A stretch of 50,339 nt of DNA, taken from Roseiarcus sp031367195. Lineage in GTDB: Bacteria > Pseudomonadota > Alphaproteobacteria > Rhizobiales > Beijerinckiaceae. Position numbers and translations under genes: made by a program. Shown one piece after another: positions 1 through 7,684 of the stretch; the stretch's first letter is position 1; each line of letters starts with the position of its first letter. The stretch covers positions 1 through 50,339 of the forward strand of contig JANLPL010000137.1 of assembly GCA_031367195.1 (NCBI GenBank), given 5' to 3'. The notes below the pieces were generated by a model. The model did not search any database. It was given only the letters and a program-made list of their open reading frames with translations, and was not told the origin of the DNA.

Positions 1-34
1 GCCTCGGCGGCGCGCCCGCTCAGCTGGCTATGCC

Positions 35-523
35 TCAGCTCTTCGGCTTCTCGCCCTTGGCGCCGACGTCGCCGGCCGCCTTGGCGTCGCCCTCGCACAT
101 ATAGGCGCCCTGCTTCGTCGTGCCGTAGCTGCGATGGCCGGCGAAGTGGTATTTGTGCGACTTGGTGTTGACCCATACGACGGTGTCGGTCGGGCAATGG
201 CCCTTCGCCTCGCCGTCGGTCTTGAACTCGCCGGCGCCGGTGGCGGCGGGCGCAGTCTTTGCCATCGGCGTGGGCTTGGGCGACGCCGTCATTGTCGGCG
301 TGGGCGTGGGCGCGGGAGCCATTGGCGCGGCGTTGGCGTGACGGACCTTGCAATCCTTAAGATATTCGGGCCAGGTCTGGGTACCCGTGGTTTTGGCGTC
401 CTTGGCCGCCTTCCATTCCGCGCCGCATTCCTTCATTACGCTTTCGGCGCGCACGGGCGCGGTTACGAAAATTCCGGCTGCGAGAACGGCGGCGAGACCC
501 GCCGCGATGGAAAATTTAGACAT
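35..523 (-). CDS. Small secreted hypothetical protein
   Basis: The 162-residue product begins with a clear Sec signal peptide: a lysine, then a long Ala/Val/Leu core, ending near AEA-like residues at about 26. A short segment resembling WKAAKDAK...TWPEYLKDC follows, then a Pro/Thr/Ala-rich linker (about residues 66-95). A C-terminal domain (about 100-150) carries the pattern CPTDTVVWVNTKSHKYHF and ends in a Cys-containing MCEGDA segment. Proteins of this build are common in Rhizobiales and have no known function; the low-complexity linker suggests an exported two-part protein. A strong purine-rich ribosome binding site (AGGGGGAAGG) lies just upstream of the ATG. The gene appears monocistronic. 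Confidence 0.75.
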   Translation of the reverse strand: MSKFSIAAGLAAVLAAGIFVTAPVRAESVMKECGAEWKAAKDAKTTGTQTWPEYLKDCKVRHANAAPMAPAPTPTPTMTASPKPTPMAKTAPAATGAGEFKTDGEAKGHCPTDTVVWVNTKSHKYHFAGHRSYGTTKQGAYMCEGDAKAAGDVGAKGEKPKS

Positions 524-586
524 TCGCCTTCCCCCTGCAATCCTGACGCAACGCCGCGTTGCGCTCGTGCGGCCTTGCTTGTGAAG

Positions 587-1228
587 TTACGCCGCTGAAC
601 TCGACATGAACAAATTGCGGAATTTCTTGAGCTTGGTCGAGACGCGATGGCGCCCTTGCTCGTGATCGACCACGGCTTGGCTCGTCACCCAGTTCAGTTG
701 GATCGCGCGGCGGCGCCCCGTTGTCGGTTTGTGGCCATGCCAGGAACGTTCGGAGCGCTTGAATATCAGCAATGTGCCGCCGTTCGGGGGCACTTCGGCG
801 ACGTAATCCTCAAGGTCGGCGCCGGAGCGCAAGATCCGCAATCGGCCGGCGTCCTCCTGCCAGTCCTCGTTCATATAGAGCAGAACGGTGATGATCTTGG
901 TCTCGGAATCGGTATGGATCGACCCGTCCTTTTCGCGCACGAAGCCGCGCACGGTGTACATGGTCGGCCGGTCGGTCAGGTCGATCCCGAACTTGGCCTC
1001 GACCGCGCTCTGGAAACGGGGCCCGCGCAATTCCTCGATCAGCGCGGCGAAATGGCCGCGGATGTCAAGCTCGGAGGGCGGGTGCGAGCCGGGGCCGGGC
1101 ACTTCAGGATAATCGGCGATCACGTCGGCGAAACTGTCGCGGCGCAGGAAGTTCGGCACGACGATGAAATCATAGGGGTCGCGTTCGAGCGGCATGCGCT
1201 CCATCGCCTCGAAATCGCAATAGGTCAT
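587..1228 (-). CDS. 2OG-Fe(II) oxygenase family protein
   Basis: This 213-residue protein has the double-stranded beta-helix features of 2-oxoglutarate/Fe(II) dioxygenases. An HxD pair lies in GSIHTDSETK (about residue 105), and a distal His in RSWHGHKPTTGRRR (about 165) is followed by the Arg expected to bind 2-oxoglutarate. Members hydroxylate proteins or small molecules in the cytoplasm; the substrate cannot be told from sequence. The gene is divergent from ruvX across an 87-bp gap. The ATG is preceded by GAGAGG at a 5-nt spacing. Family assignment is fairly secure; a prolyl-4-hydroxylase-like role is only one possibility. Confidence 0.8.
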   Translation of the reverse strand: MTYCDFEAMERMPLERDPYDFIVVPNFLRRDSFADVIADYPEVPGPGSHPPSELDIRGHFAALIEELRGPRFQSAVEAKFGIDLTDRPTMYTVRGFVREKDGSIHTDSETKIITVLLYMNEDWQEDAGRLRILRSGADLEDYVAEVPPNGGTLLIFKRSERSWHGHKPTTGRRRAIQLNWVTSQAVVDHEQGRHRVSTKLKKFRNLFMSSSAA

Positions 1229-1315
1229 CGGATCCTCTCACGCGGGCTCATATCAGAACGGCGACGCGCGGCCAAATCTCTGGCGCCGGAGGGTCGCGAC
1301 GGATAGGACAAGGCC

Positions 1316-1813
1316 ATGTCCGCCGCCCTGATGACCGTCGAAGCGCTTGTCCTGCCGCCCAAGGGCCGGTTGATCGGCGTCGATCTCGGAACCAAGACAA
1401 TAGGCCTCGCGCTGTCCGACGTCGAGCGGCGCATCGCCACGCCGCTGACGACGCTGAAGCGGATCAAGTTCGGCCGCGACGCGGAGGGGCTGGCGGGACA
1501 GTTGCGCCAGTTTGAGGCCGTGGCGCTCGTGTTCGGCCTGCCGCTCGCCCTCGACGGCAAGGACAGCCCGCGCGCGCAGGCGACGCGGGCGTTCGTGCGC
1601 GAGTATTTGCGGCTTTATCCCACGCCGCTGGCGTTCTGGGACGAGCGCATGTCGACCGCCGCGGTGGAGCGCGACCTCATCGCCAACGACGTCTCGCGCG
1701 CCAAACGCGCTGAAGTGATCGACAAAATGGCGGCCGCGTATATCCTGCAAGGCGCGCTCGACCGGCTCGCTCATATGGCCGCAGCGACGCGGGGCGAGGG
1801 CGGAAATTCCTAA
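1316..1813 (+). CDS. ruvX: RuvX/YqgF, putative Holliday junction resolvase and pre-16S rRNA nuclease
   Basis: The 165-residue product is a RNase H-fold nuclease of the YqgF family. The N-terminal strand LIGVDLGTKTIGLALSD holds the first catalytic Asp (about residue 23). FGLPLALDGKDS is the usual second motif, and the C-terminal WDERMSTAAVERDL and VIDKMAAAYILQ segments are typical. Family members trim the 5' end of 16S rRNA, and some cleave branched DNA. In many alphaproteobacteria ruvX is followed by pyrB, pyrC, plsY and dprA. Here a hypothetical gene and an amine oxidase lie between ruvX and the pyrC-like gene, and pyrB is missing. Confidence 0.93.
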   Translation: MSAALMTVEALVLPPKGRLIGVDLGTKTIGLALSDVERRIATPLTTLKRIKFGRDAEGLAGQLRQFEAVALVFGLPLALDGKDSPRAQATRAFVREYLRLYPTPLAFWDERMSTAAVERDLIANDVSRAKRAEVIDKMAAAYILQGALDRLAHMAAATRGEGGNS

Positions 1814-1961
1814 AAATCATTCGCAACTTGGCATTCCCGTGGGTCATGTTTTCTTCGACTTGCTGACGCTTTGCGCGGCGATGGGGCGGGTTTCGACGTT
1901 TTTTTACTTGTCTTGCACGGCGGCGCCGCGCGATAGTCGCGCGAAATTTGGAGCCAGAGGT

Positions 1962-2210
1962 GTGGGTGATCCGCTGATCTATCGTATGGGCGATCAGGAC
2001 GACGTCGAGTCGGCGCCGGTCGAGCCCCTCGACGCGCAGGCGCAGTCGCGCGCGGTGGCTGAATATCTGGGCGATATGCTCAACCAGCTTGAAAGCATGG
2101 CGCGCGTCGCGGGCCTCGACCTGCTCACCTATCTGCTCTCGATGGCGCGGGTCGAGGCGGAAACCAACGCGCGCGTGGGCGTCGCGCGCCGCCGCGCAGC
2201 GGGACGTTAG
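1962..2210 (+). CDS. Small conserved hypothetical protein
   Basis: This small acidic protein (82 residues from the GTG at 1962) is probably helical, with segments AVAEYLGDMLNQLESMARV and DLLTYLLSMARVEAE. It has no membrane segment and no known fold that I recognise. I chose the GTG because GGAG lies 8 nt before it; the next ATG (1986, giving 74 residues) has no ribosome binding site. The stop overlaps the end of the convergent amine oxidase gene by 4 bp. Similar short helical proteins occur next to housekeeping genes in Rhizobiales. No function is offered. Confidence 0.6.
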   Translation: MGDPLIYRMGDQDDVESAPVEPLDAQAQSRAVAEYLGDMLNQLESMARVAGLDLLTYLLSMARVEAETNARVGVARRRAAGR

Positions 2211-3445
2211 CGCGCGAGCGCGCGGATCACGGCCTCGGCGGCGCTGAGGCCCGTCTCATAGGCGCCGTGGGCGGTGGAATAGCTCTCGCGCGAGCAGGCC
2301 TCGCCGGCGAAGAACAGGCGGTTATCCACAGGTTCCGCGAGACGGGCGCGGCTGGCGGCGCCGCCGGGCCGTGCGTAGGAATAGGAGCCGCGCGCGAAAA
2401 CATCCGTCCGCCAGCCGTGAAAACGCAGCGGGCGGACGCGGTTGCGGAAATCAGCGCCGAACAGGCCGCTCAGTTCGCCGAGCGCGAAGTCCCACGCCGC
2501 CGCCGCGCCGCCAAGCTCCAGCGCATCCGCCAATTCGCCGCCGAAATCGGCTTCAATCAGCGGCCGGCCCATGGGGCGGAAATGATAGGCGGCCGTCGCG
2601 CGCCGGTCCGTGGCGCCGAAAGCGCGCGAATCCTCGGGAAAATCGTGCGGCTCGACTAACTCCATATAGAGCTTGTCGGAGAGGCCAAGCGGCAGGTCTA
2701 TTGCGGCCTGAGTTTTCTCCGGCAAGGCAGGGCGGAACAGGTCGGGCGTTTGCGCCAGCACGTCGCTGGGCAGCGTGACGATCGCCGCCCGGCAGCGAAG
2801 CGCGCCTGTCCCGGTCTCGACGACGAGCGTCGCCCCGCTGCGGTCGATGGCCCGCACCGGGCAGCTTGTGCGGATCGGCAGGCCCTCAGCGAGCGCAGCG
2901 ATCACGGCGCCGTAACCTTCGCGCACGCGCCAGTTGACGCCGCTGTCGGCGTAGAGCGCGAGGTCGAGGGCGGAGATTTTGGCCAGTTCCGCGCCGCTGT
3001 AATAGGTGCTGACCGCGTCGATCAGCGGGTTTAGCGGTTCGTCGGGATCGAGCAGCGCGTCGCAGGCGACGTCGGGGGCCTCGGGCGCGCGGGCTTCGAC
3101 GCGCGCGCGGAAGCGTCCAATCGCTTCGCCGAAAGGCGCCATAAGCGCCTGATTCGGGCCAACCTGCGAGGCGGCGCGACCCCAGGGCGGGGGCGATTTG
3201 TCGATGACGCGGCCCTGCCGCTCGGCGATGGCGACGAAGGGGTTGCGGTCGGCCGAATGCAGCCAGCCGCAGCCGAGGTCGATGCTGTGGCCGGCGCCGA
3301 TCTCGGCTGTCCAGGCGCGCCCGCCGGGCCGGTCGCGCGCCTCCAGCACGAGAAAGCGGGAACCCGTCGCCGCCAGCCGCGTCGCTGCCGCCAGCCCCGC
3401 CGCGCCGGCGCCGACGATGACCACGTCGAATTCGTCATGCGGCAA
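2207..3445 (-). CDS. Flavin-containing amine oxidase family protein
   Basis: The product has the FAD-binding Rossmann motif at its very start (VVIVGAGAAGLAAATRLAA, then LEARDRPGGRAWT) and the C-terminal FAD contact region LFFAGEACSRESYSTAHGAYE, both typical of monoamine/polyamine oxidases. It would oxidise an amine to an aldehyde or imine with release of H2O2 or reduction of a quinone; the substrate is unknown. I chose the TTG at 3445 (412 residues) because GAGGGA lies 7 nt upstream and the flavin motif then begins about 6 residues in. A GTG at 3505 gives a longer form without a ribosome binding site. There is no signal peptide, so it is probably cytoplasmic. It separates ruvX from the pyrC-like gene. 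Confidence 0.85.
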   Translation of the reverse strand: MPHDEFDVVIVGAGAAGLAAATRLAATGSRFLVLEARDRPGGRAWTAEIGAGHSIDLGCGWLHSADRNPFVAIAERQGRVIDKSPPPWGRAASQVGPNQALMAPFGEAIGRFRARVEARAPEAPDVACDALLDPDEPLNPLIDAVSTYYSGAELAKISALDLALYADSGVNWRVREGYGAVIAALAEGLPIRTSCPVRAIDRSGATLVVETGTGALRCRAAIVTLPSDVLAQTPDLFRPALPEKTQAAIDLPLGLSDKLYMELVEPHDFPEDSRAFGATDRRATAAYHFRPMGRPLIEADFGGELADALELGGAAAAWDFALGELSGLFGADFRNRVRPLRFHGWRTDVFARGSYSYARPGGAASRARLAEPVDNRLFFAGEACSRESYSTAHGAYETGLSAAEAVIRALAR

Positions 3446-3561
3446 TGAAACGTCCCTCGCTTGAGCCCAAGACGATAAGTAGCTCGCCGCCGCATCGGCC
3501 GCCACAGGCGCAATGCGAGGGCGCGTTGCTTCGCCGCGCCGCCGGCGCTACAGGCGCTGCG

Positions 3562-4839
3562 ATGCAGCCCCTCGCCCTCGTCAACGCGCGCCTGATCGAT
3601 CCCGCCAGCGGGAGGGAATCTCCCGGCGGCGTGCTCGTCATGGATGGGCGGATCGTCGGATTTGGGCGCGCGGTCACGGCGGCTTCAGCGCCGGAAGGCG
3701 CGCGGATCATCGATTGCGCCGGCGACGTGGTGGCGCCGGGGCTGATCGACATGCGCGCTTTCGTCGGCGAGCCCGGCGCCGAGCATCGCGAGACCATCGC
3801 CAGCGCCAGCGCTTCCGCTGCGGCGGGGGGCGTGACCACGCTGATCGCGCGGCCGGACACCTCGCCTTGTGTCGATGATCCCGCCGTGGTCGACTTCCTG
3901 ATGCGCCGCGCGCGCGACGCCCGCGTCCGCGTCCTCCCCAGCGCGGCCATCACCAAGGGGCTGGCGGGCGAGGAAATGGCGGAGATCGGCCTGTTGCAAG
4001 AGGCCGGCGCCGTCGCCTTCTCCGACGGTCCGCATTGCATCGCCCATTCCGGCGTGCTGCGCCGCGCGATGACTTACGCGCGGGATTTGGACGCGCTGAT
4101 CATGCATGTTTGCGAGGATCGCGGGCTGGCTGGCGGCGTGGCGGCGGAGGGGGGCTTGGCCAGTAGGCTCGGCCTCGGCGGCGTGTCGCGCGAGGCGGAG
4201 ACGGTCGCGCTCGACCGCGATCTCCGGCTCGCCGCCCTGACGCGGGCGCGTTATCACGCGATTTTCGTCTCCAATACGCTCTCGCTCGAAGCGATGAGCC
4301 AAGCCAAGCAGGCCGGGCTTGCCGTCACCTGCGGCGTCTCGATCAACCATCTCACGTTCAATGAAAACGACATCGGCGATTACCGCACCTTCCTGAAGTT
4401 CAATCCGCCGTTGCGCGGCGAGGCGGAAAGGCTGGCGCTGGTCGAGGGGTTGGCGAGCGGCGTGATCGACGTCATCGTCAGCGACCATGACGGGCAGGAC
4501 GTCGAGACCAAGCGGCTGCCGTTCGCCGAGGCCGCGCCCGGCGCGCTCGGGCTGGAGACCTGGCTTTCGGCCGCGCTGCGGCTGGTGAGCGCGGGCCAGC
4601 TGAGCTTGCCGAAACTGCTGCGCGCGATGTCGACGCGGCCAGCCGAGATTCTGGGGCTGGAGGGGGGGCGGCTCGCGGTCGGGGCGCCGGCCGATCTGAT
4701 CCGGTTCGATCCGCACGAGCCTTACGTGCTCGATCCCGCCAAGCTGCATTCGCGTTGTCGCAACACGCCGTTCGATGGGGCGCGGCTGGAGGGCGTGGTG
4801 AAACTGACGCTAGTTGCGGGCGAGATCGCGCACGCATAG
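3562..4839 (+). CDS. pyrC: Dihydroorotase-like protein (probable non-catalytic pyrC homologue)
   Basis: This 425-residue amidohydrolase-fold protein matches class I dihydroorotases along its length: GLID near residue 61, RETIASASASAAAGGVTT, HVCEDRG, and SDHDGQD near the C-terminus. The metal-binding DxHxH motif is replaced by D63-M-R65-A-F67, so both N-terminal metal histidines are absent. Homologues like this act as structural partners of aspartate carbamoyltransferase (PyrB) rather than as enzymes in some bacteria, which is what I infer here. No pyrB lies nearby. The ATG at 3562 gives the family length; an upstream in-frame ATG at 3445 would add about 39 unrelated residues. plsY follows 9 bp downstream. 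Confidence 0.85.
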   Translation: MQPLALVNARLIDPASGRESPGGVLVMDGRIVGFGRAVTAASAPEGARIIDCAGDVVAPGLIDMRAFVGEPGAEHRETIASASASAAAGGVTTLIARPDTSPCVDDPAVVDFLMRRARDARVRVLPSAAITKGLAGEEMAEIGLLQEAGAVAFSDGPHCIAHSGVLRRAMTYARDLDALIMHVCEDRGLAGGVAAEGGLASRLGLGGVSREAETVALDRDLRLAALTRARYHAIFVSNTLSLEAMSQAKQAGLAVTCGVSINHLTFNENDIGDYRTFLKFNPPLRGEAERLALVEGLASGVIDVIVSDHDGQDVETKRLPFAEAAPGALGLETWLSAALRLVSAGQLSLPKLLRAMSTRPAEILGLEGGRLAVGAPADLIRFDPHEPYVLDPAKLHSRCRNTPFDGARLEGVVKLTLVAGEIAHA

Positions 4840-4848
4840 GTTGGCTCT

Positions 4849-5454
4849 ATGTTGCTTTCGATCTCGCCGCTCGTCGCGGGGCTTTGCCTTCTGCTGGGCT
4901 ATCTGTTCGGCTCGATCCCGTTCGGGCTGCTGCTGACGCGCATGGCGGGGACGGCGGACTTGCGCGGGCTCGGCTCGGGCAATATCGGGGCGACCAACGT
5001 GCTGCGAACGGGGCGCAAAGACCTTGCGGCGGCGACGCTTCTGCTCGACGCCGCCAAAGCGACGCTCGCCTATCTCGTCGCGTTTTGGCTTGCGCGCGAC
5101 GACGCGGCGGGGTTGGCGGCGGCGGCGGGCGCGTTTCTGGGCCATCTCTATCCCGTCTGGCTGAAATTCAAGGGCGGCAAGGGGGTTGCGACCTTCATCG
5201 GCGGCCTGATCGCCGCGTCCTGGCCGGCGGCGCTGACCTTCGCCGTCGTCTGGCTCGGCGTCGCGGCGATCACGCGCTATTCCTCGGCCGCCGCGCTCGC
5301 CGCCAGCGTCGCCGCGCCGTTGGCGGCTTTCGCGCTCGGCGATATGCAGGTCGGGTGGGTGTTCGCCATTCTCGCGGCGCTGGTGTGGATGAAACACGCG
5401 CCCAACATCGGGCGGCTGGCGCGCGGGACCGAGCCGCGGATCGGGAAAGCGTGA
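4849..5454 (+). CDS. plsY: Glycerol-3-phosphate acyltransferase PlsY
   Basis: The 201-residue polytopic inner-membrane protein transfers an acyl group from acyl-phosphate to glycerol-3-phosphate, the first step of phosphatidic acid synthesis. Family motifs are clear: GYLFGSIPFG in the first helix, GSGNIGATNVLR (about residues 43-54), and LKFKGGKGVATFIG (about 104-117). Several hydrophobic Ala/Leu-rich helices alternate with these loops. It sits in the usual alphaproteobacterial pyrC-plsY-dprA order and its stop codon overlaps the dprA start (TGATG), which indicates translational coupling. Confidence 0.96.
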   Translation: MLLSISPLVAGLCLLLGYLFGSIPFGLLLTRMAGTADLRGLGSGNIGATNVLRTGRKDLAAATLLLDAAKATLAYLVAFWLARDDAAGLAAAAGAFLGHLYPVWLKFKGGKGVATFIGGLIAASWPAALTFAVVWLGVAAITRYSSAAALAASVAAPLAAFALGDMQVGWVFAILAALVWMKHAPNIGRLARGTEPRIGKA

Positions 5455-6689
5455 TGGCGAAGCCTCCGATTCTGCGTCTGACCGATTCGCAGCGTTTCGA
5501 CTGGCTGCGCCTGATCCGCTCCGAGAACGTCGGCCCGCGGACGTTTCGCGCGCTGATCAACCATTCCGGCGGCGCCAAAGCCGCGTTGGTGGCTTTGCCG
5601 GAGCTCGCGCGCAAGGGCGGGGCGCGGCGCGATATCCGCATCGCCGCCGCCGAGGAGGTCGAGCGCGAACTGGCGCTGGCGCGCAAACTCGGGGTGCGCT
5701 TTGTCGCGCTGGGCGAGCCGGAATATCCGCCGGCGCTGCGCGCCAGCGAGGAGGCGCCGCCGCCGATCCTGGCTTTGCGGGGACGCGAGGAGGCGTTGCA
5801 GCAGCCCGCCATCGCCATCGTCGGCTCGCGCAATGCGTCGGCCGCGGGGCTCGCCTTCGCCGACCGGCTCGCGCGCGGGCTGGGGCAGGCGGGCTATGTC
5901 ATCGTTTCGGGGCTGGCGCGCGGCATCGACCTGCGCGCCCATGTGGCTTCGCTGGAAACCGGAACGGTCGGCGTGCTGGCGGGAGGGCACGCGCGCATCT
6001 ATCCGCCCGAAGCGATCCCGATCGCGCCGCGCATCACCGAGCATGGCGCTATCATTTCCGAGATGCCGCTGGAATGGGAGCCGCGCGGGCGCGATTTTCC
6101 GCGCCGCAACCGCATCGTGTCGGGACTGTCGCTCGGCGTCGTCGTGGTGGAGGCCGCGCGCGGCTCCGGCTCGCTGATCACGGCGAGGTTCGCGTTAGAG
6201 CAAAACCGCGAAGTATTCGCCGTGCCGGGCTCCCCGCTTGATCCGCGCGCGGAAGGCGCCAACGACCTCTTGCGCGAGGGGGCGAAGCTTTGCGCGCGGG
6301 TCGACGACGTGCTGGCGATCCTGGACCCGATGCGCGCGCAAGACCCGTTTGCGATGTTCCGCGAGGATGGCCCCGATTCCAGCGAGCCGTTATGGGGCGA
6401 GTTGCCGCTGCTCGGCGTCGACCCCGACGCCGCGCCGCGCGCCAAGCCGGCGGCGGCGTTCGACGAGGCCTCAGGCCCTGGCTTCGCGCCGAGCGAGGAT
6501 CAGGCGATCGCCGAGGTGGAGCGCCTGCTCGGCCCCTCGCCGATCTCGCTCGACGAACTCGCCGCTGTGTCCGGCTTGCCACTGCAGCAGGTGCGGATGG
6601 CGGTGACGATGCTCGATCTCGCGGGGCGGATTGAGCATAGCGGCGGCGCGAGAGTGGCGCTGCTGGTGGGGGATGAATCGGCGGGCTAA
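5454..6689 (+). CDS. dprA: DNA processing protein DprA
   Basis: The 411-residue protein protects incoming single-stranded DNA and loads RecA during transformation. The Rossmann-like core is evident: IAIVGSRNAS (about residue 121), VSGLARGIDLRAHVASL, GVLAGGHARIYPPE, and FPRRNRIVSGLS followed by GSGSLITARFALEQNREVFAVPG. An N-terminal SAM-like region precedes it. The C-terminal part (about 345-405) is a winged-helix DprA domain (ISLDELAAVSGLPLQQVRMAV). The start overlaps the plsY stop. In relatives topA usually follows; here the gene ends against degenerate sequence. Confidence 0.96.
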   Translation: MAKPPILRLTDSQRFDWLRLIRSENVGPRTFRALINHSGGAKAALVALPELARKGGARRDIRIAAAEEVERELALARKLGVRFVALGEPEYPPALRASEEAPPPILALRGREEALQQPAIAIVGSRNASAAGLAFADRLARGLGQAGYVIVSGLARGIDLRAHVASLETGTVGVLAGGHARIYPPEAIPIAPRITEHGAIISEMPLEWEPRGRDFPRRNRIVSGLSLGVVVVEAARGSGSLITARFALEQNREVFAVPGSPLDPRAEGANDLLREGAKLCARVDDVLAILDPMRAQDPFAMFREDGPDSSEPLWGELPLLGVDPDAAPRAKPAAAFDEASGPGFAPSEDQAIAEVERLLGPSPISLDELAAVSGLPLQQVRMAVTMLDLAGRIEHSGGARVALLVGDESAG

Positions 6690-6985
6690 CTCGCCTCGAT
6701 AGTCTCGACGCCTTTGCCAAGGAAGGAAGACCCGGCGACGCTGTCGCCGGAATAAACGATTTCCATTCCGCCGCTGGCGAGGATCATCGAACCGGGGTTG
6801 AAGTTCTGTGCGCCGATCAAGGCGACGGCGTTGTGTTCGACGGTGACCGCCGCCGAGACGGCGCCGCCGGTGACCTGAAGGTCGCCATAGCCCGTCACAT
6901 CCAATAACGGGGCAGTGAGAGTCGCGCCGGCGCCGATCCGCATCACATTGTTGCGGGTTGTCGCGACGCCGGTAACCTGCGCGGT
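6686..6985 (-). pseudogene. C-terminal remnant of a beta-repeat surface protein
   Basis: On the minus strand, about 100 codons ending at the stop at 6686 read as short Gly/Ala/Val/Thr beta-strand repeats (for example RIGAGATLTAPLLDVTGYG and VTVEHNAVALIGAQ). This is the pattern of passenger domains of large adhesins or autotransporters. The reading frame continues rightward only through sequence that is better explained as the antisense of an IS110-type transposase fragment, so the protein's N-terminal part is gone. The stop overlaps the dprA stop region. I infer a large gene truncated by an insertion sequence; the exact family is uncertain. Confidence 0.5.
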
Positions 6986-6991
6986 AGCGGT

Positions 6992-7267
6992 CGTCGTCCG
7001 TCGAGCCTCCGGCTCGAACGCCTGCGCGCAGCCCCCGCGGGCCTGTGCGGCCAAGCCGAAGCCGAGGCCAAAGGCGAAATCCTGCGTGCGCGGGCCGCCG
7101 TCCTGGATCGGATCGTCGGCCAAATCGCCAAGCTCTCCGCCCGCGTCGAACATGACCTCACCGACCTGCCAGACGGCGGGATCGTCATGTCCTTCCCGCG
7201 CGCAGGCCGTATCCGCGCCACCCCGAGTCTCGCCGAACTCGGAGACGTTCGAGGACGCTTCCAGACC
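6992..7267 (+). mobile_element. IS110-family transposase remnant
   Basis: One plus-strand frame reads LRLERLRAAPAGL, EAEAKGEILRARAAVLDRIV, KLSARVEHDLTDLPDGG, VMSFPRAGRIRATPSLAELG and DVRGRF. This is the linker plus the start of the C-terminal Transposase_20 domain of IS110-family transposases, with the usual helical stretch before the SLPGIG-like segment. The N-terminal DEDD catalytic domain and the rest of the C-terminal domain are absent, and no start codon suits the fragment, so it is dead. It abuts the truncated adhesin stump on the left and the end of yjbR on the right, marking a rearrangement scar. Confidence 0.65.
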
Positions 7268-7297
7268 TATATGACCCCGACGCCCACGCCTCGCCGC

Positions 7298-7684
7298 TCA
7301 GGCGGGCGGTTCTCGGCGCCCCGGCGACGGCTCAAGGCCAAGCGCCTGACGCGTCCGGCGTGTGAGGCTCAACGCCGCCAGTTCGTGCGACTTGCGTAGA
7401 TAGGCGCATAAATCCTCGTCGCAGAGGCTCGAATCATCCACGCGCTGAAGCCAGGTCAGCCCCCGGGAGGCGAGATAGGGCGCCGGGCGCAGGCCGGGCG
7501 CCGATTTCATCATCTCGAACGCCAGCGGCGTCGCCTTGAAGGTGAAAGCCGGGCCGTTCTTTTCCCAGCCGCCGATCGCGAACACTTTAGCGCCGACTTT
7601 CCAGACATGCGCCCCGCCCCATTGCTCGACATAGGTCGCAGCCTTGAGCGAGCCGCAGAACTGGTCGAACTCCGGATAGGTCAC
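7298..7684 (-). CDS. MmcQ/YjbR family protein
   Basis: The 128-residue product begins VTYPEFDQFCGSLKAATYV and contains HVWKVGAKVFAIGGW, the core of the MmcQ/YjbR family (double-wing DNA-binding-like fold), with the usual W and C-terminal RKSHELAA segment. Its function is not established. The GTG start overlaps the trpB stop (ATGTGACC), so translation is coupled to trpB. In many alphaproteobacteria trpA follows trpB; this gene takes its place. Confidence 0.85.
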   Translation of the reverse strand: MTYPEFDQFCGSLKAATYVEQWGGAHVWKVGAKVFAIGGWEKNGPAFTFKATPLAFEMMKSAPGLRPAPYLASRGLTWLQRVDDSSLCDEDLCAYLRKSHELAALSLTRRTRQALGLEPSPGRREPPA

